Source of the DNA: Celoporthe dispersa
Taxonomy: Eukaryota > Ascomycota > Sordariomycetes > Diaporthales > Cryphonectriaceae
Direction of reading: 5' to 3'
Assembly: GCA_016584495.1 (NCBI GenBank)
Contig: WAID01000005.1
Coordinates: forward strand, 2,244,501 to 2,308,500
Length of the DNA stretch: 64,000 nucleotides
Shown: positions 1 through 12,816 of the stretch, one piece after another
Layout: each line of letters starts with the position of its first letter
Position numbering within the stretch: position 1 is the stretch's first letter
The notes under the pieces: generated by a model
What the model was told of the DNA's origin: nothing
Seen by the model: only the letters and a program-made list of their open reading frames with translations
The model's database searches: none
Made by a program: the position numbers and the translations under genes

Positions 1-2174
1 GTGGATGCAGTCCATCACGGACCTGGGCGATAACTATACGATCCGCGACCCTTCCCGGATGAGCACGGCGCTCAACACGCCCGCCGCCTCAAGGCCTGGC
101 ACGCCCGGCATCGACATGATGGTCTTCGCGCCCGACTCGTCCTCGCGGCCGTCGTCTCCGTACGTGAATGACTGGGATGCCCGTCCCGACTCGGCCTCGG
201 TGCAGTCCTTCTCCTTCTCGCGGCCCTTTGGCGGCCACTCGAGGGACGAGTCCGTCCAGAGCCTGGCCACCATGGCCAGCCTGCCCCTCCCGCTGCCCAG
301 CTCGCCCTTCGTCATGCAGCAGAACAACGCCAGCCGGACCTCCATGCTCAGCCTGGACGAGGTCGTGGGCGAGCGCCAGGACTACAAGCTCCAGCAGGTC
401 GACCCCTTCTTCACTGACAAGGACGGCAGCTTCTACGCTTCCTTCGAGCGCAGGCTAACCTCCCTCGACGCCTCCAACTCGGCGTCCGAGCTGTGCATCG
501 AGGACTTCCTGATCCGCTCCGAGAAGGAATGGTTCAACGAGTACCGCGACGTGAGGCTCGGTCGCGGCCGTGGCCGCTCCTCGTCGCCCGCCAGGAGGGA
601 GGACCGCTCCAGAGGACGGTCCACGAGCCGGTACGCGAGGTCCAGGTCCCCGCAGAGATCGATGCTGGGACTATCCGTGATGGGGAACACCGCCGTCAGC
701 CGCTCCTCACACCTGCGCAACGCCTCGTCGCCCTCGAGACGGTCCCTCGACGCAGCCTCTCCGGACGGCTCCCTGGAGGAGAGCAGCAGCAGCACCGTCG
801 TGGGGCGAGAGTCGGGCTACGAGGCCTTCGAGATCCCCAAGGACTACATCCCGCCCACGGGTCTCAAGAAGTACCTCCAGTACCAGCTCGGCGAGTGGCC
901 CGTCTACGCCATCCTCCTCGCCGCCTCGCAGGTCATCGCCTCCAACTCGTACCAGATCACCCTCCTCACGGGCTCCGTGGGCGAGCCCGCCTCGAAGCTG
1001 TACACCGTGGCCAGCATCTACCTCGCCTCCACCGTCCTGTGGTACGCCCTCTCGCGCACGGTTCCTCTGCTGTACCCTCTCGCCATACCTTTTGCCTTTT
1101 ACGGAGCCGCCTTCTTTGTCCTCGGCTTTTCCCCCCTGGCCTCGGACGACACCGCGCAGGGCTGGGTCCAGAACGTCGCCACGGGCCTCTACGCCTTCGC
1201 CTCGTCCTCCGGAGGCATCACGTTTGCCTTTAATTTTGGCACCGACGGCGGCTCCACCATCTCCTCCTGGATCATGCGCCTCGCCCTGATCCAGGGTGTC
1301 AGCTCAGCTCTACACCGTCGGCCTCTGGGCCTGGGGCTCCGCCGTCTCCTCTGCTGTTGCCGACGGCGGCTCTGGAGTCCATCGCCAACAGCCCCTGGCT
1401 CCTCGCCGTCTGCATTCCCATCTCTCTCCTCCTCTGGGCCGTCGGCTTGGTCTCTACGTCGGCCTCCCGGATTTCTACCGCGAGACCCCAGGCCCCGTCC
1501 CTCAGCTGTGGAAGACCCTCCTCCGCCGCAAGACCATCGCCTGGTATCTTCTCGCCGTCGTCATACAGAACTACTTCCTCAGCGCCGTCTACGGCCGCAA
1601 CTGGTTCTTTCTCTTCTCCTCCGCTGCCCTGCCGACCTGGGCCGCCGTCTTGCTAGCCCTCGGGTTTTTTGTCGTCATGTGGGCTCTCCTCCTCTTTATC
1701 CTGGCACGCCTGAGCCGTGGCCACCCGTGGCTGTTTCCCATGTTCGCCGTCGGCCTGGGCGCGCCTCGCTGGGCCCAGACCTTCTGGGGTGTCTCCCGCA
1801 TCGGCCTCTGGCTGCCCTGGGCCGGTGGCACTGCCCTCGCCTCCGCGGTCGTGTCGCGACTGCTCTGGCTCTGGCTCGGCCTGCTGGATGGCATCCAGGG
1901 CGCAGGCATCGGCATGATCCTCATGCTGACCCTCACCCGTGTCCACGTCGCGGCTGCCATCGTCGGGGCGCAGGTGCTGGGGTCAATTGCCACCATTGCG
2001 GCGCGGGCCAGTGCGCCTGATAAGCTGGGCCCAGGGCCTGTGTTCCCAGATCTGTCCAAGGGGGCGGGCGCCGTGGTGGGGAGTGCTTGGTTTTGGGTGG
2101 TCCTGGTATTGAACCTGGGAATCTGCGGAGGGTATTTCAAGTTCTTCCGAAAGGAACAGGTCAGTAAGCCTTGA
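1..2174 (+). CDS. ags1: alpha-1,3-glucan synthase, C-terminal part, three frame breaks
   Basis: The gene enters from beyond the left edge, so only about the last 720 of the family's roughly 2400 residues are present. It polymerises cell-wall alpha-1,3-glucan at the plasma membrane. What is visible is a Ser/Arg-rich cytosolic linker (to about base 850) followed by some ten hydrophobic segments typical of the Ags1/Mok1 C-terminal membrane domain, including LGEWPVYAILLAASQ, YGRNWFFLFSS and GLGAPRWAQTFWG, and ending FFRKEQVSKP at a TGA. The catalytic glycogen-synthase-like and amylase-like domains lie upstream, off the window. The frame changes three times between about 1300 and 1455: one extra base near 1301-1306, a second shift near 1365-1373, and one missing G near 1449. 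Family-like residues resume after each shift. No intron explains the breaks, so sequencing error or a recent pseudogene are the options. Family assignment is firm. Confidence 0.9.
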
Positions 2175-3294
2175 TCTGATGGTTACGGTGTTTTTGATTT
2201 TTGGTTTGGTCGGTTAGGAGTTATATATTTCATATTTATGTATACACACATAGAGAGAGAGAGAGCGCGTTTCAGAACAAGGGATTTGGGCAACTGGGAT
2301 ATATACTACTAGACATGATACACACTAGAGCGATGTTTATTTGTTTTTTGTTAATGGTAATTTATCAATCTGAACAAGAACAATCAAACTCGGTTCTTCT
2401 TAGGGGTAATTGTGTCCTTGTGTGACGAACTTGGATGTTGCCTAAAGTTCTCTTCCAGGGTAAGCAGGTATTGTACCGTATGTTACATCCAGGCCGTCAC
2501 ATCCCTAGTCCAGCACGCCTCTTGCGGTGAAAGTCGAAGCTGTTTCAACACAAACGTGGATACCGTCTTCCATATCTAGAGTACACATAGGTAGACATGA
2601 TTGGCGCGTGATGTTGATCGCGTAGGTGACACCTGTGTGGTAGTTTGGGTGTAGAGATAAATAATCTGAGATCAATTCGCCAGATCATTGCTACTTTTGC
2701 TCTTTCAGGCCTACTCGGGCAGGTGAGCAATCACATTCGTCAGCTTCATGGCGATATATCTTTCAGCTCCTTTCAGCTCCCCAAGATTTTTTTTAAGCTC
2801 AGCCTCGCTTACACGGGTCTATTGGATGCAGATGACCCGTTTGAATACCAGCTGTAGGTGGTTCTGCGAAAGTGAGAAGAGGAACAGAAAGGAAGAAATA
2901 AGGCCAGTGGTATCGACTCTCAACGGCACGAGGCTTTCGAGCCTTAGTGTGGTGGCAGACGCCGACTCTGACATATTCTGCTACTTTTTCCCTTCCTGGG
3001 CTAGTTGCAGCCAGCCCCTTGAGTGATAATGCGTGTTGCCAATACGCATAGCAGGTCAGCCGGGGTATTGTCACCTTAACTCTATGTTGATCAGTCAGTA
3101 TAATAAGCACAACCGTTCTTCCAGAACACGCTGGTCACCTCGGGCAGCCCATTCGGATTCTGCGTGTTGCCTCGAGCTCGCTGACCCACAGGCTTCATCA
3201 TTCACCTTATTGCAATATTCTGTCCCACTCCTGTGATTCAACATTCAGCCCTGGTCAAATATTTGATTATCCGTCCACCTGGGCATCAGAATCC
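2175..3294. other. gene-free spacer
   Basis: This is the 3' flank of the glucan synthase gene and the promoter side of the CorA-like gene. There is a short GA-rich run near 2252-2265 and the rest is AT-rich. I see no supportable gene; the open frames here are short and have no recognisable content. Confidence 0.6.
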
Positions 3295-6200
3295 ATGGCT
3301 GAAGAGCCGGCTGTATTTTCGAACGCTACGGAAGGTGGTAGCCAGCACGGCGAGGGCACGGGAAATGCTGCCTCTGTGGGTATTTGGGCAGACTTGCCTC
3401 CTGAGGATAGTGATGAGTTCAAAAAGTTCCTGCCCATTCCTGGTAGGTTCACTCCTAAGGTCACTCGATGAGACAAGAGGCGTTTAACTCACAGCTGTGT
3501 TAAAGAGATTAGGAAGCCCCTCTTGGAAATTGATGACGCTTGCTGTGGCATATGGCCCGAGGCGCTGGAACAAAACTATTCGCACCACGCCTCGTTCGGT
3601 CAGGGATGGAACTACGGCGAGCGTCTCGCGCTCGGGTGATATCATGCAGGTCGCCCGGTACTTGGGCGTGGGCAAATCCGGTATATTCTCCATTGATCAC
3701 AGCCGGGTCAGTCCGCCGTACTTTGTCGTCTCCCGAGCTGCTGATCTCGAAGAACTCTCGGCCGCACCAACCAAATTTTACTCATTTGGTATTAGCCTAG
3801 AGTATTACACGTGGCCTCTTTCAGAATGCACGAGCGTCAAGTGGGTGAACTGGAAATGGCCACGGTACGAATGGCAGACGGGCCAGATGAGAATCATCTT
3901 CCAGTACGTGGTACGCGATGGGATTGTTCTACATCAACTGTTGTTTGAGAACAAAACCTCCGTCTCTAAGATTCTGGGGCAACTTTGGCTCGATGGTGAA
4001 CCGTACATAAGAGACCTCGACTACCTGAACGATGATCCCGACCAAGACAATGGCTGTTACGAGCACGGGTCAGGCCCCCATCAGTACGGCTGTGTGACAG
4101 TCAAGTCTATTACCGAGAGCACGACAAAGACGATACTAGGCCAGGTAGCGGCCGTGATGGATGTGTTCGTGGACGGTAAGAGAGCAAAATTGAACGGAGA
4201 ACAATCCTATGACCTAGGAGAACTATCCGCCCCGAGCAATGGTGGCAACGGTCATATCAGGGAGATTGTGCTTGCATACAGACTAAGCCACCATCCCACA
4301 AAACCAATTCAATGGAAAGACCTCATGATACCCGCCGAACAAGTTGACGTCAGCGGGTTTCTCAGGGATGAAATTGAGACTGGATACAAGGAGACAAGCA
4401 ACGCACGCCTGTTAACGTGGAACCTGGAGTTGGATGATCTCAAGCCGTCCACACATGACAAAGATCAGACAGATAGCAAGGAAAACTCCGTGATCCCGGC
4501 ACGGAGCAGCATGGACACCCATCAACAAGCTGATTCGAACCCGACGAACACCGATGGTCAACACGCACAGACAGAACAGACAGAACAGACAACACAGATG
4601 GGGAAGATTGGATACTTGACATGGCGACATCTGGAACATATTCTATCCGTCTGTGCTGTACGCATCTCGCCAAGCCCGGCCCCTACGCTGTCAGATGGGC
4701 CGGAGGACAAGCCTGACGTGGAGAATATACCACTTGTGGCTTTGACCTGTGGAGACATGTCAGGTCATCGTATTTCTACATCATCTAGCTTGTGAGTTGG
4801 AAGCAACCATGGGAAATCTACAGTTGATATTTGACACTGACAAAAAGTTACGCCTTCAGCTACTCTTTCAGGTTCCTGACTCATATTGAACATCGACTGG
4901 GGTCGTATGATGAAGAGGACAAATACATTACCCAACTTCGGAAGAGAATCAAGCAAACCTGCGAAGGGCACATCAAGTGGCTTGAAAACGCTCTGGAAAA
5001 AACTGGAAGACGCAATGACTATGGCTGCTTCACGGCGAATTACTGGGCCACGGGTCAGGAGATGCCCTCGGACAGTGCTACATGGCAGCCACACAACTCT
5101 GTGACGGATACAGCGTTCCAGATTCTGAAGATCACTCAGTATATCAGCACCTTTTGCGACAATGATCAAGCTGAAAAAGTCGAATGGATTCGATCCCTTC
5201 TGACCAGGTTGTTTGTAACTTGGCTGCACGCCCTCGACAGGCTGGATCCCAGAGCCAAGTTTGCATGGCCTCATACTAAAAGAACTGGAGTTGACAAATT
5301 CCGACTGGAGGACAATTTCTGGGTCTGGAAGGCGCTCAAAGCTATGGAAGACCAGAAAATGTACTCACAGCTACCATTACCCAGCAAATTTACTGGAAAA
5401 CACGGCAAGCAGCGAGGCCGATCTGCGTCAGACGGGGACGAACGAATGAAAAAGTTTCTTGGCCCGATTCTTGCCCGAGTTGAAGATCAAGAGGGAGTTC
5501 GCAAGATATCAGAGTCTGCTGGCCCTGAAAGTTCGTCTCAGGCGTCCCCCGAAGAACTCTACGAGCGCTTCTATCTCATTCAACAGCGACTCACTCCCAG
5601 CGAGGTCCTCCGAGGCATATTGCAGCGCTTTACGACTATGAACGATGTCATGGGCAAGGTGAGTTCACTCCTCTGAACAAAGACAGACTTGTTATCTCGA
5701 TGGTCATGCGACTATCTCAATGTCTCTAAGAAACTTGGCCATAGGGTCGCTGAATGCTAATTTGAGATCGCCAGCGTATGCTAGCCATGAGTCGATCACC
5801 AAGAGAGACACGGTTTCTGCTCCACAATCGCGACACTGCGTTATTCCATGAACTAGCCGCTGACAATGGTTCCTGCCCTGATGCCTCTTTTCAACACCTA
5901 TGGGACAACATGATCGATGCCCAGCCATACCATTTTGAAAATGAGCAATACAGCTCCAAATGGCTGAATATAATACGATATGCCCTAAGCATCATGATGG
6001 GCATCCAAGGCAGATCTCTCAACAAGAAAAAGCCAGCTGACGCACAACGGGACTCGATTGCAACACTGCTCAGATACTTTGGCCACAATGGTTTCCTTGG
6101 CGGGCAGCTAAGCGAGCAAACCAGAGAACCGGTACTCTTTGACGCCGAGCAGGACAGAAATTCCTACTACCATGCCAGCTTTGAGATCCTATACGTCCTT

Positions 6201-8276
6201 CTTATCTATGCCAAACGTATTAAGCGGGGACCAGAGCTGAAGCCATCTGCTAGTAAAGATTCCAGAGAGGAAGTTTCTCCGTCAAGCTTCGCGGAACAAC
6301 CGAAAGCACAGAAAGCCGCTCCGCGCAACTGGGCCAACAGCGTAATGAAGGAGTCAATGCCGTTCAACACCTCCATCGATCCGAGTAACATTTGCTCAAT
6401 TGAGGAGGAATGGTTGCATAATTATCCGGAATTTCTGTCAAGCCTGGAAGTCGATCTTAAAAACGATCTGGAGCAGGTCAAAGCCGAAGATGGCGGGGGC
6501 GTTCGCGCATATGTCACCAATGCAAAGAAACAAAAGCAATACGGCAAGCTACGCAAGCTCAGTCGAAACCCATGGCTCGAGTCTCCCATCAACGAGTTGA
6601 CCAACAAAGAACTACAAGACATGCTTAAAATACCTCGAACAGCACTGACTTCCAAGAAGAGGTTCATCTGGCTCCCCGATCGCAATGCCGACTCTGTGAC
6701 GGAGTCACTTTGCACGGCTGCGTGTGCGTCCGAATCAGAGAAGCAGGCCATCAAGCTCTTTTTCGATCGCCACTCACATCACGATTTCATGGTCTGGGAT
6801 AACACGACATTTTCTCTGAATACATGGCAGACTGAGGTGCACTTGAGTTTCCTTTTGCTGGTATGTCCTCAATATTGCGAGCTCCCATCTTGGATAAGAG
6901 AGACTAACGTGGCTTGTTACAGCAGTGCGAAGACCGCCGTCCCGGGATTCCCAAGACCCTACTCCGCGCTTCAATGGGTTACCGATTCAATGGTGACCTT
7001 ATTGACCGTCATTGGACCTGTCACTTCATCGAATCGGATTGCATGACAATACCTCGGGGGAAGCCGGAAAAAGACCCGAAATCTGTTTTCCACTCGTATA
7101 AAAGGAGCAGGAATGAATTCAAGGAATGGTGGCAAAGAAAAATCCTTGAGCTTCTTCTGCTTCATCTAATGTTGGACAAGATCCTCACGAGCACCAAGAA
7201 CATCTTGCAAGAGATCGGGAAGGTCCCGCAGCCCATCGAGAACACAAGCCTGTGGACTATGACTGAGAAGACAAAAGACCCTTCACCTATACCCGGACTT
7301 CGCAGCGAAAACATACTCCAGAAACTTGAAGACGATTTGACATCGACGTTGGACAGTCTTGAGAAATGGAACAACAGGGAGAGGGATCGCGGCCCAGAGA
7401 GGCCCCGATGGACACTCAACGACGAGAAAAAATACCGGAAAAGAATCAGAGAAATGCAAACGTCGATCGGACAGGATCAGAGTGGCCTTCGAAAGCAAAG
7501 AGAAGAAGCGCGGAAGCTTCACAAACAACTCAGCGACGAAAGGGAGAAGCAACGCATTGAACGTGATACACATTCCGAGAGAAACATTCGATGGTTCACC
7601 TATGTCACCATTTTTTTCGCGCCTCTTTCATTTGCAGAGGGATTTTACAGCATCAACGCCACTCCGAGCTATCCCTTGATCGCGTCACTGGTAAAATTTT
7701 CCTTGGCTGCTCTTGTTGTCACTGGCGCTGTGATCATTATCATGATCAACGCTTTACCTTCTTTAAAAACGTGGAAGGATAGATTTCTGGAATATGATCA
7801 TTGCAAGACGGATGGGAAGTCTTTGGAGGAGCTGGCGAACTTAGTCCTAGACTCCCTCGCCCGTGGTATCTCATACTCGGTGAGGTTTCGCAGGAACGGG
7901 AAGTTCTCTGGGAAGGCAGTACTGGGTTCCGCCATCGGTCTTGTCTTTGGCGTGATCCTTGTGCTCATCTTCATCATCTCTTGGTTGGGTATATGCCTAG
8001 TGTTCACTGCCCAGGATCTCTATCTCTTCTTCAGTAAGGATTACACTCATCCATGTCTCGCATTTCAGGTATACGATAAGCTAACCGTCAAAATTACTAG
8101 GAGAGATGTGGCCCCGGTCACCACCTCCCATGGGTGCTCAAGAAGCCACAGAGAGTTCCTCCAGCGCCACTCTCCCTCCAAGGTTGTTCAAATTCTTGCA
8201 TAGCGGGGGCAAACAGCAGGACGATGCTACTCCAGAAAAGTCACTGCCCCGGTATAGGCCCTCCCACCGTCAGTGA
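3295..8276 (+). CDS. very large CorA-like membrane protein, six exons
   Basis: Start ATG 3295. Introns are placed at 3443-3494, 4792-4859, 5659-5774, 6861-6922 and 8034-8100; donors are GTAGGT, GTGAGT, GTGAGT, GTATGT and GTAAGG. The spliced length is 4617 nt, or 1538 aa. From about residue 1335 there is a pair of hydrophobic helices beginning VTIFFAPLSFAEGFYSI, matching the fungal CorA-like pattern (F-x-PLSF ... F-x-[MI]), then a further membrane pair and a cytosolic Ser/Pro-rich tail ending PSHRQ. Just upstream is a long charged helical region. The first 1100 residues, including WPRYEWQTGQMRIIFQYVV, have no domain I recognise; similar very long fungal proteins with only a CorA-like end are known. 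The canonical GMN ion-selectivity motif is not visible, so magnesium transport should not be assumed. Splice sites agree with all phases. The C-terminal exon rests on splice signals and frame only. Confidence 0.8.
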
Positions 8277-10304
8277 TGCCTTAAGCCCCTGAAGAAATTC
8301 CCTCGACTCTTTTGTTCCCTCTTCCATTTGACTGGATCAACATTTTCAGGACGCAAAATAGAGGTAGATCGCATGGTTCTGTCTCCTATCTAGACATATC
8401 ATAATTTTTAGTGGCTGTTCACACGTCCTGTAAAGCCTCCAAGGTCGCAGCTTGGTGTCCTGTGCAACCAAGTACCAGGGCTTACTACGCACTCCCAGCT
8501 GTTGAATAGAGGATATCTAGACTGGAGGTCTAGTGGTGTCCCCAAGACTGCCAACCTATGAACATTCTCCGGAATAAGCGGTCCGAGGGGTGATGGCTTA
8601 TCAGACACCCGCGGCTTGAGGACCAGTCCTGTGTTGTTGTCACTTCAGTAAGTCCCTATGTATACGTATGTGTGTGCGTAGGTCAGTAAAGCCCGCTAGC
8701 CATCTAGATAATTATAGATGTGGAAACATGGACTGTTATACCCCGAATTAGGAGCTTGACATGGCTATACAGAAGACTTTTTTCCTTTACTGGATCCTAA
8801 TACTGATTATGCCACTTTTACGCGCGCCAGCCTTCCGCTTCGCCTTAACAGAATACAAGCTTCAGCTACTCTTTTGTCTCCCATATGCCGAAGCCATACC
8901 CTGTAAAGGCCTCTCATATCAAACTTAATTACCTCGAAACGTCTAGCACCCATCATAATCCGAATCCTACAGAATGAGGTGCTTGAACAAGTCATAATAC
9001 GCCTATGTGGATGGCTCTGATTAGATGGGGTGGATCTATGCACCGGATAAGTCTCACCACTGAGAAAAATGGCATGCATACTCGACACCGGCGCGAGGAT
9101 TTTGGCGTCTTCACCTTTCTTCGCAGCCTGACCATCATCACACCGTCACCTTGATCTGAGCTCGTCTTCTCACCGACTGCCATAAGACCACCTTCACCCT
9201 GCCCTCGCCCATGTATCACTGCGACCGTCTCGGTAGCGAGGCGAACCACGTGTGCCATGTCTTGTCCCCTCGACCGCCACCAGGTTCCCGAGCCGGGTGT
9301 AACTCAAGGCTGGGGCTGCATGTAGGGTAGCCTAATGCTTCTTTGGAACTGCACAGACACAATTTGCCGGTGTTGCCGGGTCTTACCCTGAATGCGACAT
9401 TGTCTGTTCAACGCCGCTTGCTTGTGACTGGCTGGGACAGGAAGGATGACTCGGGACATGAGCGTTGAAGATGTATCTTTATGCTTTTGGTGTTGATGGG
9501 AACTCCCTCCGTTTATTCCTAGTCTCACGCAGTACTATATCACCTTGTGACCTTTTCTTTTTGAAAAAAGGAAAGGAAAGTGTTATCATGTCTAATATGG
9601 TCCTCTGATAGTTTGAATACCGAACAACAAGGCATGCAACGGTAGCATTGGACCAGCATCGGCTGTGTAGTCCGTGTCACCACTGCTGGGCTGGTTACTA
9701 ATAAATAAATGGCCATACTAATAATGATATTACAGACCCTTTGCCAGCCAAGGGTGATACCAGATGGAGGATCCCGCCGGACCTTAAACGACGGACGAAC
9801 CCATGGACTTTGTTTTTCTGTGGTACACTGGTTCGGTACGCCTCTATCCCTCACTTTTGCTTTGGGAGGGGGTGGAAAGTTTAAATGAAAGAAGAAAAAA
9901 AAAGGCAGGTCATCTTATCTTGGACGTCATTCTCAGAACCGCCTGACATTCTTTGGGGGTAGGAATTCCCACCTAGCCTTGCCTACGGTCATTTTGTACA
10001 CGGGCGACGCGCAGCAATAGATTAATTATCAACACGCTCGTTCGACCTTTTCCTTTTTTTTTCTTCTTCTTCTTTCTACTCTGCCTTTCCTCCTTCACGC
10101 CCATATCTGAATACCGACTCCCCCTTTCTTGATCAGATTTTGAACCCTCAGAGTTTCTTGCAATCACAATCCTTTCTTTTTTTTCCTGTTCAAGCCAGAC
10201 TCAACCTGGGCCTTCCTTTCTCTGTTTACCGCCTCAACAACAGGAAGCATACAACTGCAAACCTCCAAGAGCAAGTCGTCGCTCGCTCACTTCAGCACTT
10301 CAAG
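8277..10304. other. gene-free spacer with pyrimidine-rich leader
   Basis: About 2 kb with no supportable gene. The last 250 bases hold long pyrimidine tracts (about 10048-10090 and 10168-10190), usual for a fungal promoter and 5' leader, in front of the GH105 gene. Confidence 0.6.
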
Positions 10305-12127
10305 ATGCACTCCCGCAACAGTTTCGTGCCTTTCTTCATGGCACTGCTGCTGCTGCTTCTGGCTCCTCTCGCTCCTGCCACTCGTCCTAGCCACCTCCTC
10401 CCATCTGCTCAACGTTCCTCCTCCTCTTCCGCCTCCCACCCTAGCGCCCAAGACCACCGCCATCACCATCCTTCCACAGACAACCTCTCTACCGCCTACT
10501 CAACCCGCATGATCGACTCCATCATCACCCGCCAGCAGGGTCTAGTCTCCAGCGGCCAGGTCACCTCCACTCTTGAGTCGGGCATGATCTCTCTCGCTAT
10601 CCAGGCCTGGCTGGATCTTTACGCCTCCTCGTCTTCACCACCCTGGTCATCGCCACCTACGACCGACAACAACGTCACCGCTACCCTGCGCCGCCTGAAT
10701 ACGGTCATTGCTTTTCGTAGCTACGTCGGTGCTATTTTGGACGGCATCAGCGCCACGGACGGGTTCACCAACGTCACGGACTCGGCGCACTTGCCGCTGG
10801 ATAGGCTGACTGTCGCACAGGCCATACAAAACCTGGAGGAGGATGACGATAATTCCTCTTTACCTTCAGAGAATGGAGTTCCCTCGCAGCAGCACCAGAA
10901 GGAAACGGAGCGCAGTGGGAATAGTAACAGCAACAATAGATGGAGCGGCACACCGCCAGCGGACCAGGTGACGCTGCAGGAGTCTCTGGCTTTGGATGTG
11001 CTGAATTCCAGCCTGGCTATTCAAGAGAGGAATCAGTATGGTGGGTTTTGGTACGTATTTCTTCATGGCCTTGAAAAAACACAAACCTATCCCTCCAGCC
11101 AACAAAACAAAGCCAACACTCTTCTCACATACTAACATCAACAGGTACTACGTCTACCCCTCCTGGTCATACCTGGACGGCACCGTCTCATTCCTCCCCT
11201 TCATGTCCACCACCCAGACCTACTGGGTCCCAGCCGACGCCCTCCTTCAGATTCAGCTCCTCTACTCCCACTGCCAGGACCTGAACAACCCCACCACCCC
11301 GCGCTCTGGCCTCCTTGTCCACGGCTACGACGCCTCTCGCACCGCCGTCTGGGCGAACAACATCACTGGTGGTTCTCCTTATGTCTGGGGCCGGAGCCTG
11401 GGCTGGTATCTGACGGGCCTCATCAACGCATGGGAGGTCTTGACAACCACAGTTGACGACGACGACGGTCAAGCCCCCCAGGGCAACAACGGTGGTAGCA
11501 GGCGTGTGGCCACGGAACACTGCGGCGGCCAACCTGACTGCGCGGACTTGGTAGCCACCATCCAAGCTCAATTCACCACCCTTGTCGTCAACCTTGCTCG
11601 CTGGGCCGACCGTGACACGGGTGCCTTCTGGCAGCTGCCGACCTTGCCTGGTCGGCCGGGGAAACTATCTCGAGTCCAGCTCGACGGCGCTGTTCTCGTT
11701 TGCTATCCTCAAGGGAATTCGCCTAGGACTCGTGGGGGATGAGGAGGTGGTCATCGCTGCTTCTTCCGATGCGGTGAACGGTGGTGATAACAACAATACC
11801 TCTTCTTCCTCCTTCATCTTCTCTTCTCCCGGTCCCAGGAACAACAGCAACACCACGGCCTCCCCGACCACTCCTCCCCCGACCACTCAAGTAACAACAC
11901 TCAAGCACATAGCCCTCCGCGCCCACGGCCACGCCACTCACAACTTCGTCACCGACTACGGCAACGGCACCCTGGGCTACAACGGGACCGTCACCGTATG
12001 TAGCCTGAACTCGACGGCTAGCTATGAGTACTACGTGGGCCAGCCCGTGATCCCCAACGCGCCGCTGGGGGAGGCGGCGTTTGTGCTGGCTAGTTTGGAG
12101 GTGGAGCGGCTGGCGATTGAGCGTTGA
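10305..12127 (+). CDS. secreted glycoside hydrolase family 105-like, one frame break
   Basis: GH105 enzymes remove unsaturated galacturonyl residues from rhamnogalacturonan fragments after lyase cleavage, so pectin use is the likely role. ATG 10305 gives a hydrophobic signal peptide (leucine run, residues 9-20). One intron, 11051-11144 (GTACGT ... ACAG), joins GGFWYYVYPSWSYLDG. Family hallmarks follow: GLLVHGYDASRTAVWA (a substrate-binding/catalytic Asp lies in the equivalent stretch of characterised members), SPYVWGRSLGWYL and NYLESSSTALFSFAILKG. The AAA at 11662-11664 carries one base too many: removing one A turns LSRVQLDG into GNYLESSSTA, joins both frames and gives 575 aa. Ser/His-rich and Asn/Ser/Thr-rich low-complexity inserts (after the signal peptide, and around 11780-11890) make it longer than usual bacterial members. 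Confidence 0.85.
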
Positions 12128-12816
12128 CTGGGTCGGTGAAGGAAGCCGAAGGACCGGGTGGGAGAGGGCGTGTTTTGATGGTTATGGACGGGTTGATCCT
12201 CTTCGTCCTAAATCATAACAGAGCTGAACCCGGAAGACGAAGCAGCGGATATGGAAGAGTAGACAGCGAAGAAACAAGAGACATCATCACTGAGAGTGGC
12301 CCCTTCATACAACCAGTAAGTAAGATGTGGAGCCCGAGATGCTTGTCATCAGCCCTCGAGGCAACTGCCAAAGGTGTGTGTGCATGTTGTCCGTTATTCA
12401 CTCTTCTCCTTGTCTTTCTTTCCTGTAATATGATCCCTGACCTGTATCGTTTCACGTCTATTATCCATCCCAGTCCCCGTCTCCAAACTCCGGGCTGTTC
12501 CTGTGTTGTATCCAGTCATTCTGTTATGAGAACAAGTAAGCAGAGCCATTCTTTCTCTCCGTAGGAAATCCCCCCCAGGGAAACCCAATAAATCCCGTCC
12601 AGGGCTCTGAATGTTGGACAAGCCTTATTGCAGGCGAGCACTCCTCATGATCCGTATACCCATCCAAGATTGTCCAGATGGTACCCCTTATAAGCTTTGC
12701 TTATGCTTGATAGCGTGCCCCCTCTCAAGGCGGTCTCACCCAGCCCTGGATGAAGAAACACCCACTCCTATTATGTTCACGGTACCGCAGACAGATCTCA
12801 AGGGATCCATCACCTA
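12128..12816. other. convergent intergenic spacer
   Basis: Space between the 3' ends of the GH105 gene (+) and the Atg26 gene (-). It is presumably both 3' untranslated regions. I see no gene or repeat of note. Confidence 0.6.
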
